Assembly (NCBI GenBank): GCA_965243715.1
Contig: CBDEVU010000007.1
Coordinates: 186,001 to 250,000, forward strand
Length of the DNA stretch: 64,000 nucleotides
From: UBA11606 sp965243715
GTDB lineage: Bacteria; Actinomycetota; Acidimicrobiia; Acidimicrobiales; Aldehydirespiratoraceae
Direction of reading: 5' to 3'
The position numbers were made by a program, and so were the translations under genes. The notes beneath the pieces are model-generated. The model saw only the letters and a program-made list of their open reading frames with translations, did not search any database and was not told where the DNA came from. Below, in pieces: positions 1 to 8,757 of the stretch (position 1 is its first letter; the number at the start of each line of letters is the position of its first letter).

Positions 1-3
1 ACT

Positions 4-660
4 ATGAAGAAACTCCTACTGCTCATCATCGCGGCCGGGTTGACGGTGAGCGCCTGTTCTCTGCCCACCGACGAGGAAGTAGTACTAATCAGTCCCGAGA
101 AGTTGCCCGATGTGCTACGCAGCGATCTTGAGGTCACGACTACCACGATTGCGGCGGTCCCAGCGGCGATTCCGATTCAGGTCTACTTGATCGCCACCCA
201 TGCTGATCGCAACATCGTTGTTCCGGTGATCCGTGAGGTCGATCCCGCGGCCTCATTTCAGGACCGGATTAGTCTCCTCTTCGGTCAAGAAATTCGCAGC
301 CAGGATGAGATCGACCTCGGCTGGGGAAACCCGCTACGCGCCTTCGATCTCACCGAGGCGTTCATCAACGAAAACCAAGTCGCCATCATCGACATGGTCT
401 CGCTCGACATCGGCGGTGATGTGGTTGCGCCCGAAGCACAAGAGTTGCAGGACGCGGCAGCTCAACTGACCTACACCGCTACTGGATTCGACGGCATTCT
501 TGCCGTTCGCATTCGGATCAACGGCGAGTCCGGATTCCTTCCCACTGACGAGGGCGACAGCGACGCGGTCGTCACCCGATCCGCCTTTGAGACCTACGAC
601 GCGGAGTTTGTGGTGGCAACCACCACAGTTCCGCCGACCACTTTAGTCGAAGAGGGGTGA
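4..660 (+). CDS. GerMN-domain lipoprotein
   Basis: This is a 218-residue exported lipoprotein. The N-terminus has Lys-Lys, a hydrophobic stretch and a lipobox ending LTVSAC, so Cys18 is the likely lipidated residue. A Thr-rich linker follows (about residues 43-52). Residues about 60-185 resemble a GerMN domain: a VYLIA strand, a DRISLLFGQ helix that matches the usual 'LL.GP' helix, and late strands around ILAVRIRINGES. GerMN domains occur in actinobacterial lipoproteins such as LpqB-like proteins and are thought to bind other envelope components; no enzyme activity is known. The ATG at position 4 begins only three bases from the window edge, so its ribosome binding site cannot be judged. It converges with pfkA. 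Domain assignment is by fold pattern. Confidence 0.7.
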   Translation: MKKLLLLIIAAGLTVSACSLPTDEEVVLISPEKLPDVLRSDLEVTTTTIAAVPAAIPIQVYLIATHADRNIVVPVIREVDPAASFQDRISLLFGQEIRSQDEIDLGWGNPLRAFDLTEAFINENQVAIIDMVSLDIGGDVVAPEAQELQDAAAQLTYTATGFDGILAVRIRINGESGFLPTDEGDSDAVVTRSAFETYDAEFVVATTTVPPTTLVEEG

Positions 661-664
661 GGTT

Positions 665-1693
665 CTACGCGAAGAAGGTCCGAGCGGTTCGTAGCAGGGT
701 AGGACTCGCATATTTGAGGGAGGCAACACATTCGGCGAGCGGAACCCGAACTACCTCGCCGCTGCGATAGGCGACCATGGTTGAGAAGTCCCTATCGGCT
801 ACTGCCTCGGCGGCTGCCACGCCGTACCATGTGGCCAAAACCCGATCAAACGACGTGGGTGTCCCGCCGCGCTGAGTATGGCCCAGCACCGTGACCCGAG
901 TCTCGAATCCAGTGCGCGCCTCAATCTCGGCCGCCACCACATTACCGATCCCGCCGAGACGTTTGTGCCCGTATTGATCGACCGCCGGTTCGACCATTTC
1001 GATGGTTCCCGGTTTTGGCAACGCCCCCTCGGCGACAACAACAACCGAGGCGTAGCGACCCCGTTCGTGGCGCCGACTCAGCGACTCACATACCTCGTCG
1101 ATATCGAACGGTACTTCAGGCACCAACGTGACGGTGGCCCCGCCCGCGAGTCCGGCCCAAGTGGCGATGTGACCGACATGACGACCCATGACCTCGACCA
1201 CCATGATCCGGTCGTGGGATTCCGCGGTGGTGTGTAATCGATCGATTGCCTCGGTGGCGATCTGTACAGCGGTATCGAAACCAAACGTGCGCTCGGTCCC
1301 CGCGACGTCATTGTCGATCGTCTTAGGCACACCCACTACCGCTATGCCTTCTTCGGCCACCCGGTTAGCGGCAGAAAGGGTACCTTCGCCCCCGATGACC
1401 ACCAGCGCGTCGATCGCCCGACGCTTGACAGTGGCGCGGACACGATCCATGCCGTCGTCGTACATAAACGGTTGATAGCGACTCGTCCCGAGGATCGTGC
1501 CACCGCGGGGAAGGATCCCTCGACAGACTTCGACAGTGAGCGGCATGGTCCGATCCTCGAGCAGTCCCCTCCAGCCATCGGCAATACCGATGGTCTCATA
1601 GCTGAGGTCTCGCTCGGCTTTGCGAACCACGCCTCGGATCACCGCATTAAGTCCCGGACAGTCGCCGCCGCCGGTTAGCACACCAATACGCAT
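665..1693 (-). CDS. pfkA: 6-phosphofructokinase
   Basis: Phosphorylates fructose-6-phosphate to the 1,6-bisphosphate in glycolysis. The 342 residues match the family. GGGDCPGLN (8-16) forms the start of the nucleotide site, GGEGT (101-105) and PKTIDND (123-129) form the catalytic centre, and VMGRHVG lies in the sugar-phosphate site. Gly104 with Lys124 is the combination known from the ATP-using group III enzymes of actinobacteria such as Streptomyces; pyrophosphate-dependent enzymes usually have Asp104 with Lys124. ATP is therefore the likely donor, although this group cannot be assigned from sequence with certainty. The ATG at 1693 faces glpK across 124 bp. Confidence 0.92.
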   Translation of the reverse strand: MRIGVLTGGGDCPGLNAVIRGVVRKAERDLSYETIGIADGWRGLLEDRTMPLTVEVCRGILPRGGTILGTSRYQPFMYDDGMDRVRATVKRRAIDALVVIGGEGTLSAANRVAEEGIAVVGVPKTIDNDVAGTERTFGFDTAVQIATEAIDRLHTTAESHDRIMVVEVMGRHVGHIATWAGLAGGATVTLVPEVPFDIDEVCESLSRRHERGRYASVVVVAEGALPKPGTIEMVEPAVDQYGHKRLGGIGNVVAAEIEARTGFETRVTVLGHTQRGGTPTSFDRVLATWYGVAAAEAVADRDFSTMVAYRSGEVVRVPLAECVASLKYASPTLLRTARTFFA

Positions 1694-1817
1694 CGTTTCT
1701 CCACCCTGTGAGAGTTCGTTTCGATTCTACCAATACGACCCCCTTCTCAGGTCTTGCCTTAGCCAAGTTGGCATTAGTCCAATACATGGTTAAACCAACG
1801 AAGTATGGTCAGCGGTC

Positions 1818-3302
1818 ATGGCAATTGTTATCTCCATAGATGCGGGCACCACTGGGGTTCGATCGTTCGCCGTCGACGAAAATGGCGTTCCGCTCGGCTT
1901 TGCCTACCGTGAGTTTAAGCAGTATTTCCCCCGTCCCGGTTGGGTCGAGCACAACGCCGCCGAAATATGGACGGCGGTCGTGGCCACGTTGGCTGAACTC
2001 ACCCAATCTGTCACCGATCCCATCGCCGCTATCGGTATTACCAATCAACGCGAAACGGTGGTTCTCTGGGACAAACGCAGCGGCGAACCACGGCATCGGG
2101 CCATCGTCTGGCAAGACCGGCGGACCGCTGCCCGCTGCGAGTCACTCGAATCCGACGGTCATCTTGATTTGGTGCGAACTACCACTGGCCTAGTCCTCGA
2201 TCCCTACTTCTCGGGCACCAAAGTGGAATGGCTACTAACCGAGGGCGGGGTCGAAAATGATGCTCACCTTGCCTTTGGTACCGTCGATTCGTGGCTCGTG
2301 TGGAACCTCACCGGCGGCGCTCACGTTACTGATACCACCAACGCCAGTAGAACGATGCTGTTCGATATCTGTACCACCGAGTGGAGTAGCGAGCTGTGCG
2401 CTCTGCTCGGTGTTTCGTCCCGTACCCTGCCCGAAGTTCGTGCGTCGTCAGGCCGCTTCGGCGAGACTCGGACTGGTCTGCCGATCCCCGCTGGCATCCC
2501 CATAAGCGGCATTGCGGGCGATCAACAAGCGGCGCTGTTCGGACAGGCATGTTTTGCCCCAGGCCAGGCCAAAAATACTTATGGCACTGGGTCGTTCGTG
2601 CTGATGAACGTGGGGGCGACCTGTCCCGAACCGGTCGAAGGGTTGCTAACTACTATCGCCTGGACCCTCGATGGAGCATCTGGTCCCAGCACGACCTACG
2701 CCTACGAGGGAGCGATCTTCGTCACCGGGGCCGCGATTCAGTGGCTGCGCGACGGTCTCGGTCTGATCGATGAGGCGGCCGAGATTGGCCCGCTCGCCGG
2801 TTCGGTTCCTACCAGTGGCGGCGTCGTGTTTGTTCCCGCCCTCACCGGTCTCGGCTCGCCCTATTGGGATCCCCGAGCGCGCGGAACCATCGTGGGCCTT
2901 ACCCGGGGGACGACTAGGGCCGAGTTGGCGCGCGCCACTATCGAATCAATGACGTTTCAGACCCGCGACGTCGTTGCTGCCATGACCGCAGCGAGCCAAA
3001 CCGTGTTACAGGATCTCCGGGTCGATGGTGGCGCATCAGTGATGGACTTGCTGCTGCAAATACAGGCGGACCAACTCGGGGTTGTCGTCAATCGCTCCGC
3101 GGTGGCGGAAACAACGGCGTTGGGAGCGGCCTATCTTGCGGGACTAGCCGAAGGGGTCTGGTCGTCGGTAGATGAGGTGGCTGCCCATTGGATGGCATCG
3201 GCCCGCTTCAATCCGGCCCCGAACCGGACGGCTGCCGAAGCCAGCTACGCCCTCTGGCAGCGGGCGGTCCAACGCAGCCGAAACTGGGACCTGTTCGACT
3301 AA
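1818..3302 (+). CDS. glpK: Glycerol kinase (FGGY family)
   Basis: A 494-residue FGGY carbohydrate kinase, most like glycerol kinase, which makes glycerol-3-phosphate for lipid synthesis or glycolysis. Features are the N-terminal phosphate loop SIDAGTTGVRSF, the INQRETVVLWD strand, the IVWQDRR segment that contacts glycerol, a DTTNASRT motif, GDQQAALFGQ, and a C-terminal ATP site around DGGASVMDLLLQ. The first loop has Ala where glycerol kinases usually have Gln (DQGTTSS), so a related polyol substrate is possible. No glycerol facilitator or regulator is beside it. The start ATG is the first in frame, and the gene runs divergently from pfkA. Confidence 0.82.
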   Translation: MAIVISIDAGTTGVRSFAVDENGVPLGFAYREFKQYFPRPGWVEHNAAEIWTAVVATLAELTQSVTDPIAAIGITNQRETVVLWDKRSGEPRHRAIVWQDRRTAARCESLESDGHLDLVRTTTGLVLDPYFSGTKVEWLLTEGGVENDAHLAFGTVDSWLVWNLTGGAHVTDTTNASRTMLFDICTTEWSSELCALLGVSSRTLPEVRASSGRFGETRTGLPIPAGIPISGIAGDQQAALFGQACFAPGQAKNTYGTGSFVLMNVGATCPEPVEGLLTTIAWTLDGASGPSTTYAYEGAIFVTGAAIQWLRDGLGLIDEAAEIGPLAGSVPTSGGVVFVPALTGLGSPYWDPRARGTIVGLTRGTTRAELARATIESMTFQTRDVVAAMTAASQTVLQDLRVDGGASVMDLLLQIQADQLGVVVNRSAVAETTALGAAYLAGLAEGVWSSVDEVAAHWMASARFNPAPNRTAAEASYALWQRAVQRSRNWDLFD

Positions 3303-3312
3303 CACGAGGAAG

Positions 3313-3498
3313 CTATTGCGGCCATTTACCGCCTAGGGACGCGGCGACCGTGTCGAGGAGTGTGGTCCACGCCTGTGCCACATGTTCTCGCGACTGGGGA
3401 TCTGCGATGACCTCTGATACAGCGGCTACCGTTCGCTGAACCGCCTCGATCAACTCGACGAGGGCATCACTGAGTTCTTCGACCGGTTCGGAGGTCAC
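3313..3498 (-). CDS. Small acidic/helical protein, unknown
   Basis: A 61-residue protein that I do not recognise. Starting at the GTG at 3498 it begins VTSEPVEELSDALVELIEA and is almost entirely predicted helix, with no membrane segment or signal. The GTG overlaps the TGA of the upstream START-like gene in a GTGA junction, a common sign of translational coupling; this is why I prefer 3498 to the TTG further upstream. It may be a partner or accessory of the START-like protein. Reality of the gene is inferred from the coupling and the clean frame. Confidence 0.55.
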   Translation of the reverse strand: MTSEPVEELSDALVELIEAVQRTVAAVSEVIADPQSREHVAQAWTTLLDTVAASLGGKWPQ

Positions 3499-3953
3499 GG
3501 CGAAGGGTCCAACCCCTCCACCCAACCGGTGAAATCGTTGAGTGCGGTGCGAACAATGCGTGCTTCTGCTCGTCGTTTTACAAACCCGGGGAGCGGAACC
3601 GAGAGGTCAACTGCAAGGTGATAAACCATGTCGGTCGAATCGGGATCCGCGGCAACCGGCAGAAACTCGTATTCACCGTCGAGGCGGCGGGTTATGTCGC
3701 CCGCTTTAAGGCGCCAAGCGAGGCGTCGCGGATTGGCACCGTAAAAATACCTCAAAGTGTAGGTCGTGGAACGACCCATGGCGGCGGCCCGAAACTCCAC
3801 ATCGACGGCCCGACCTTCGTCGTCGCGCGACAACACGCGGGCCATCTTGATGTCCGTCGCCCAGTCGGGGTACCGCTCAAAGTCGATGGCCATGGCATAA
3901 CACGCATCGGGCGACGCCGAGACCGTGGTGCGCTCTGTTGTTTGGTCAAGCAT
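3495..3953 (-). CDS. START-like (SRPBCC) lipid-binding family protein
   Basis: A 152-residue protein of the SRPBCC/polyketide-cyclase fold. Typical marks are an opening strand with TTVSASPDACYAMAIDFERY, the DWATDIKMARVLSRDDEG strand pair, and a final helix ARIVRTALNDFTGWVEG. These proteins bind a hydrophobic ligand in a cavity; the ligand here is unknown. The ATG at 3953 has an AGGTGG ribosome site just before it, and the earlier TTG at 3992 does not. The gene sits downstream of a PimB-like glycosyltransferase and a membrane protein. Mycobacteria also carry SRPBCC genes near pimB', so a role in envelope lipid assembly is a reasonable inference. Confidence 0.75.
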   Translation of the reverse strand: MLDQTTERTTVSASPDACYAMAIDFERYPDWATDIKMARVLSRDDEGRAVDVEFRAAAMGRSTTYTLRYFYGANPRRLAWRLKAGDITRRLDGEYEFLPVAADPDSTDMVYHLAVDLSVPLPGFVKRRAEARIVRTALNDFTGWVEGLDPSP

Positions 3954-3992
3954 TTCCACCTGTTTTCGCTGGCCGTTCCTAGACCCTAACAA

Positions 3993-4448
3993 CTACGTAT
4001 CGGAGGTGTGCTCATCGAGTCGATCTGTGGGCTCGAAAATTCCGTAACGAGCGGTCCAGAGGCCCATCATACCGAAGCCAAATATCGGGACTAGTGTGCC
4101 AAACGCCAGCGTCGTGAACACTCGCGCCGAGGCCGTGGCGATCCCAATAATGATCTGAACACCAAGGGCGCCGAGGAGATGAATCCGCACCACCCGAGGG
4201 GCACTTCCGGCACCGAAGAAAAGACCCCCGACGCCAATGGCATCCACTCGGCTGCGTCCTACGGCGATGAAAAAGGCCCACAGCATCGTGACTATCCCGG
4301 ATCCGAAGAGGCTAAGGGCAACCGCTAGAGCGAGACCTTGAAATGTTGACAACGCCACGGTTGCCAGCGTGGCGGTGGTGACAAACGCACTGGTCGCCCA
4401 CCAGGATGTCGCGATGAGTCGGCGTCCGCTCAGCGGGGGCGGGCTCAC
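3993..4448 (-). CDS. Conserved membrane protein
   Basis: A 151-residue protein with about four hydrophobic segments: roughly residues 16-36, 38-64, 88-108 and 112-132. The C-terminal tail RYGIFEPTDRLDEHTSDT is short, soluble and acidic. I recognise no catalytic motif. The GTG start at 4448 overlaps the TGA of the glycosyltransferase gene upstream in a GTGA junction, so it is very likely co-translated with it. The operon position suggests a role in envelope glycolipid metabolism or transport, but function is unknown. Confidence 0.65.
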   Translation of the reverse strand: MSPPPLSGRRLIATSWWATSAFVTTATLATVALSTFQGLALAVALSLFGSGIVTMLWAFFIAVGRSRVDAIGVGGLFFGAGSAPRVVRIHLLGALGVQIIIGIATASARVFTTLAFGTLVPIFGFGMMGLWTARYGIFEPTDRLDEHTSDT

Positions 4449-5577
4449 GGGCTCACTATGGCCTTGATGGCGTCGTGCAACCGAGCGGCAAGCACGTCGT
4501 AGTTGAACTCAAGTTCAGCTCGTTGCCGCGACGCCGAAGCCATGTCGTCTGCTAGCACGGGGTCACGCAGGATGGTGGCGATTGCTTCGGCGGCGGCGGT
4601 AGCGTCTCTGGGATCATCGACGATCAACCCGGTCGTGGCGTGATCGACCGCTTCGTGCGCTCCCCCGCTGCGGCCCGCGACTTGAGCCACACCAGCGGCG
4701 GCCGCTTCGACGAAAACTATGCCGAACCCTTCTTGTTCCAAACCCAACCAGCGACTCCGACACAGCATCGAGAACGCATCGCTCGCCGTGTACAGGTCCA
4801 CTAGGTCATCGTCGGGGACCTGGCCGAGGAGCGTAACCGGTGCGCCAAGTTCGGCAATGAGGCGGGTTAGGCGTCGAGAGTCCCGTCCCGAACCGGCGAT
4901 GGCTACCGTGAGATCGGGGAACTCCTTACGTAACACCACAGAGGCGCGAATCAAAGTATCTAGGCCTTTGCGTGGCACTAGCGAGAAACCGACATTACCA
5001 GCGGTCCGTTGGTAGAAAGCCCAAGCCGAGCCCGAGCGGTACGCTTTTGGTCGGCGGTCAGCGGAGTAAACCGGGTGACATCGACACCCGGCGGAATGAT
5101 CGTGCAGGGGGGCAACGCTCGACGTAGGGACCGTGCGGCTTCCTGGGCCGGATAGCCGCCCGCCGCGATGATGGCGTCGGCGTTGCTGAGGACCCGATTC
5201 AGCAGCTGTCGCAAACCAGGTACCCGCCCGGGGATCGTGACTTCGGCGCCGTGCAGTACCACGCCGTAGGGACGGTCGAGATGGGGACCAATGAGCCCCG
5301 CTGGTAGGGCCGGGTCAAGGATCACCACCGCCGCCTCGTACTGAGCGGCGAGGCGATTAACACGGCGAATAAGCAAGGGGTTGGGCAAGAGCCACGGCTC
5401 TCGGCTCCGTACGATAGTGAAGTCCTGCGCGGCGTCGAACGCAGCGGCGCCGTCATGGGGGGTAGTGTGGACGATGACGTCATCGGGTGGAAGCCGTCGC
5501 CACAACTCCCAGAGATAGCTCTGGATGCCACCAACCTTGGGCGGGAAATCGTTGGTGACGAGGAGGTGCCGAACCAC
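4445..5577 (-). pseudogene. PimB-like GT4 glycosyltransferase, frameshifted
   Basis: Two abutting reading frames together make one GT-B fold, family 4 glycosyltransferase of about 377 residues. The N-terminal half (4978-5577, GTG start) begins VRHLLVTNDFPPKVGGIQSY and ends GPLVMSVSR, then TAG. The C-terminal half (4445-4978) continues with LVPRKGLDTLIRAS and carries the EQEGFGIVFVEAAAAG donor-site motif. Family members read through this point without a break (SVSRLVPRKG). The frame is restored by adding one base next to TCTCGC at about 4981. The closest functional model is PimB', which adds mannose to phosphatidylinositol mannoside. The downstream half could restart at the GTG in TAGTG. The break may be a real mutation or a base-calling error. 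Confidence 0.75.
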
Positions 5578-5587
5578 GGGTCTGACC

Positions 5588-6694
5588 TTAGGTTCTTTCG
5601 AACTCGGTGCGGACGTCCTCGTCGACGTCAGTGGCCATCGAAGGCGAAACTGTGAGGCCGAGTTGACGGGCCGTCCAGACCGCGTGGGCCCGCAATAACC
5701 CGACCCGATGAGCGAGGTACCGCTCTACCGTGCTCGCCACCCGAGCGTCACTTGCCTGTCCCACGTTGGCCAACACGACGAGGGCGTTGCGCCGCAGGTA
5801 GTTCGGGTCACGGTTCGGGATATACCACCGGCCTAGGCGGTCGATGAGTTCACGGTCCGAGGCCGCTAGGATATCGAGCAAGCTCACCCAAGCCTCATCT
5901 GCACCGGCCGCCGAACGGCGGCGGAGCCGAATCTTGTTAGGGGGGCAGACATCCTGACAAACATCGCAACCATAGATGCGATCGCCGAGCGCGTGCCGGT
6001 ACTCAACCGGGAAGATGCCCTCGGCCTGAACGAGCCACGCCAAACAGCGACGAGCATCAATAACACCCGGCTCGATGATCGCACCGGTGGGACAACCATC
6101 GAGACACTGGGTGCAAGCTAGGCAACCGTCATCGACGGCAGTGTCATCGACGGCTGTGTCATCGGCCACAATCACGGCATCGGTAAGGACCGAGCCAAGG
6201 ACGACGAGGCTCCCAACCCCGGGAACTAAGACGTTGCTGCTTTTGCCCCACCAGCCAATTCCAGCCCTATGAGCGGCCGCGCGATCAACAAGATGGTTTT
6301 GATCGGCCAGCACCGTCGCCCTATGGCCCGCCTCTCTCAGCGGAGTCGCGACTAGCTCTAGAGCGGCGCGCAAAACGGCGTAGTGATCTTCCCAGGCGTA
6401 CGACGCGACTCGGCCGATTGGTTCGCCGGTTGGCATTGGTGGTGCTTGGCGATGGTAGTCGTAGGCCCCAACGACGAGCGAGCGAACGCCAGGCAGGGAG
6501 CGATCCGGATCTGTGGAGCGCGCCGGATTGCGAAATGTAAACTGCATGCCCCCGTGCAGACCACGGTCCTTGCGCCGCTCTAGTTCCACACGCACCGGCA
6601 CGAAGGGCCTGGCGTCGGTGACCCCCACCGCACAAAGACCCGCGGCAAGCCCCACCGCTCGCAGGTCGTCGATAGTGGCCGTCACAACCCCCAT
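5588..6694 (-). CDS. queG: Epoxyqueuosine reductase
   Basis: Catalyses the last step of queuosine synthesis, reducing epoxyqueuosine in the wobble base of GUN-reading tRNAs, with cobalamin and two [4Fe-4S] clusters. The 368 residues fit QueG. The N-terminal cobalamin-binding part contains LRAVGLAAGLCAVGV and HGGMQFTFRNPARSTDP. The ferredoxin-like part has CLACTQCLDGCPTGAI and CDVCQDVCPP. A HEAT-like C-terminal stretch follows, where QueG contacts tRNA. The region between the cobalamin and ferredoxin parts repeats VDDTA twice (VADDTAVDDTAVDDG), a small local duplication. It lies ten bases upstream of the glycosyltransferase gene and probably shares its transcript. Confidence 0.92.
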   Translation of the reverse strand: MGVVTATIDDLRAVGLAAGLCAVGVTDARPFVPVRVELERRKDRGLHGGMQFTFRNPARSTDPDRSLPGVRSLVVGAYDYHRQAPPMPTGEPIGRVASYAWEDHYAVLRAALELVATPLREAGHRATVLADQNHLVDRAAAHRAGIGWWGKSSNVLVPGVGSLVVLGSVLTDAVIVADDTAVDDTAVDDGCLACTQCLDGCPTGAIIEPGVIDARRCLAWLVQAEGIFPVEYRHALGDRIYGCDVCQDVCPPNKIRLRRRSAAGADEAWVSLLDILAASDRELIDRLGRWYIPNRDPNYLRRNALVVLANVGQASDARVASTVERYLAHRVGLLRAHAVWTARQLGLTVSPSMATDVDEDVRTEFERT

Positions 6695-6818
6695 CGTGGC
6701 ACGAGGACCACGCTAGGCCACCCTCCCCTTATCCACCCCCACCCGCGCAAGTGGCGAAAACTACGGTCAGAACGGCGGGGGTATAGGCGTGGGGAGGACC
6801 TAGGGCCACAGGTGCAAC

Positions 6819-7619
6819 TCAGGAGAGGATCGCTCGGTCGCTCAGTGTTCCGCCGATCTGACGGAAGCGGGAGATGAGATCGGCAACGCTCAAGGCCTCG
6901 CGTTCGCTCCCCTCGATGTCGAATAACACCTCACCGCGGTGCATCATTATGGTTCGGTCGCCGGTATCGGTTGCCTGATCCATGTTGTGGGTAATCATGA
7001 GAGCGGTGAGGTTCTCCTCAGTGACAAGATCGTTGGTCAACTGCAGCACCCGCTCAGCGGCACCCGGATCCAAAGCGGCAGTGTGTTCGTCCAACACCAA
7101 CAGATCCGGCCCGCTCATGGCGGCCATAAGCAAAGCGAGACCTTGTCGCTGCCCGCCTGATAACGAACCCACCGGATTGGACAATCGGTCCTCGAGTCCC
7201 ATACCTAGCCGGGCCAACTGCTCCCGGTATCTGTCAGTTCCGCGGCGGCCAATCCGGCGAAACCGCCTACCGCGTGATCTACGCTCCGCGAGAGCAAGAT
7301 TTTCTTCAATAGTCATGGGCGCAGCAGTTCCCGCTAAAGGATCTTGGAACACTCGACCAATCCTGCGAGCCCGTCGGTGCTCGGCGTTGTCGGTAACGTC
7401 GACTCCATCGAGCAGGATTCGACCCGAGTCCGGCCTGTATCGGCCGCATACGAGGTTAAGCAGGGTCGACTTTCCGGCCCCGTTGGACCCAACGATCACT
7501 AAGTGTTGCGATTCGGTGAGTTGCAGATTGACCGACTTGAGTGCTCGTACCTCGTTGTGTTGCCCCGCGTTGAAAGTCAACGAGCAATTTTGGATCGAGA
7601 GCTTATGGTGCGGACTCAT
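6819..7619 (-). CDS. ABC importer ATPase (TrpXYZ-type system)
   Basis: ATP-binding subunit, 266 residues, of the importer encoded with the two genes upstream. Walker A is GSNGAGKS (44-51), the signature LSGGQ is at 153-157, and Walker B is LLVLDE (173-178), followed by the H-loop ITHNMDQA. It has the compact form usual for the LivG/TrpZ-like ATPases of this family. Its ATG overlaps the permease stop in an ATGA junction. Last gene of the trpD-binding protein-permease-ATPase operon. Confidence 0.9.
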   Translation of the reverse strand: MSPHHKLSIQNCSLTFNAGQHNEVRALKSVNLQLTESQHLVIVGSNGAGKSTLLNLVCGRYRPDSGRILLDGVDVTDNAEHRRARRIGRVFQDPLAGTAAPMTIEENLALAERRSRGRRFRRIGRRGTDRYREQLARLGMGLEDRLSNPVGSLSGGQRQGLALLMAAMSGPDLLVLDEHTAALDPGAAERVLQLTNDLVTEENLTALMITHNMDQATDTGDRTIMMHRGEVLFDIEGSEREALSVADLISRFRQIGGTLSDRAILS

Positions 7620-8752
7620 GCCCTAATCCTTCTTCTCGCTTGCTCGGATCGATGCTCACGAATTCTCGGCGCTGCGAGCATCACCACGACAACCGCCGCT
7701 GTGGCCAGTTTGATGTCGCTGGCCTCAAGTCTGAATCCGTCGGTTCCGGGAAGACGCAAATCCGCATTCAACGCCAGCGCGATGGCAAAGCGGTAAACCA
7801 GCATTCCCAACGCGACCGCGGCGAGACGTCGAGATATCGAGGTCGACTTTCCACCGAATAAGACCTCGCCGATTATGACTGCCGCGAGACCGGCCACGAT
7901 CAGGCCCGAACCGGCATTGATGTCGGCGAAACCGGCGTGCTGAACGAACAACGCTCCCGTAAGTCCAACCAATCCGTTGGATAATGCCACGCCCGAAACG
8001 AGGTACTTCGAGGTGTCGATGGCCTGAGATTGGCTCATCTCTCGATTCGCTCCGGTCGCCCGCATTGCCAGTCCGATTTCGGTTGAGAAGAACCATCTCA
8101 GCGCGATGAAGGCGGCCAGCACGATCAGAAATGTCATGAGTGCGGTAGTAACGGAGCGATGAACCTGTACGCCTGCAGTTCCGAACCAGCTATCTAGCTG
8201 ACCTTTGATTGGTTCCAGCCATCGAGAAAAAATACGATCGTCATTGAGCAACGAAATATTCGCCGATCCCTGAATCCGCAGATTGACGGTGAAAGCCGCG
8301 GTCAAAGTGATGATCGAGGCGAGGAGGGAGTTTATCTTCAACAAGATGTGCAGCAAAGCGGTCACTAGGCCGAGCACTGCCCCGAGCAACATTGCCGCAG
8401 GCAACGCCAACCAGGCCGAAATGTTGTTCGTAATCAGCACCGCGGCGATCGCGCCGCCCGCCGGGAACGACCCGTCGACGGTCAAGTCGGGAAAGTCGAG
8501 AACTCTAAACGTTAAGTAGATTCCTATCGAGGCAGGGGCAAAGACGAGCCCCAAAGCAATGGCCTCGAGCCATTGCGGAGCTCCCATCGAGGTCAGCGCT
8601 CCCCAGATCGTGGGGGTTATCGCCAAGACCACCAGTAGCGCCAGCAGTCCGACGAGGATCGACTTAGATCCTCGCCGGGCGGGCAATCCCCGGATCGGAG
8701 AACTACGCCCAGATTGGGTTTCGTGTCCGGTCGCTGAGTTGCCAGCATCCAT
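7616..8752 (-). CDS. ABC importer permease (TrpY-type)
   Basis: A 378-residue membrane permease of the branched-chain/BPD_transp_2 superfamily, in the subgroup paired with DUF534/TrpX binding proteins. A 30-residue polar N-terminus precedes about nine hydrophobic segments. The GSANISLLNDDRIF stretch and the VSGVALSNGLVGLTGALFVQHAG segment are typical of the family. It forms the membrane channel for the ligand captured by the upstream lipoprotein. The start is 5 bp after the binding-protein stop. The substrate is not determined by sequence; the trpD neighbour suggests an aromatic compound. Confidence 0.88.
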   Translation of the reverse strand: MDAGNSATGHETQSGRSSPIRGLPARRGSKSILVGLLALLVVLAITPTIWGALTSMGAPQWLEAIALGLVFAPASIGIYLTFRVLDFPDLTVDGSFPAGGAIAAVLITNNISAWLALPAAMLLGAVLGLVTALLHILLKINSLLASIITLTAAFTVNLRIQGSANISLLNDDRIFSRWLEPIKGQLDSWFGTAGVQVHRSVTTALMTFLIVLAAFIALRWFFSTEIGLAMRATGANREMSQSQAIDTSKYLVSGVALSNGLVGLTGALFVQHAGFADINAGSGLIVAGLAAVIIGEVLFGGKSTSISRRLAAVALGMLVYRFAIALALNADLRLPGTDGFRLEASDIKLATAAVVVVMLAAPRIREHRSEQARRRIRA

Positions 8753-8757
8753 TCGGG

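Noticed and set aside
4970..4990. Programmed frameshift in the PimB-like gene
   Set aside because: No slippery heptamer is seen at TCTCGCTAGTG, and a single lost base explains the split more simply.
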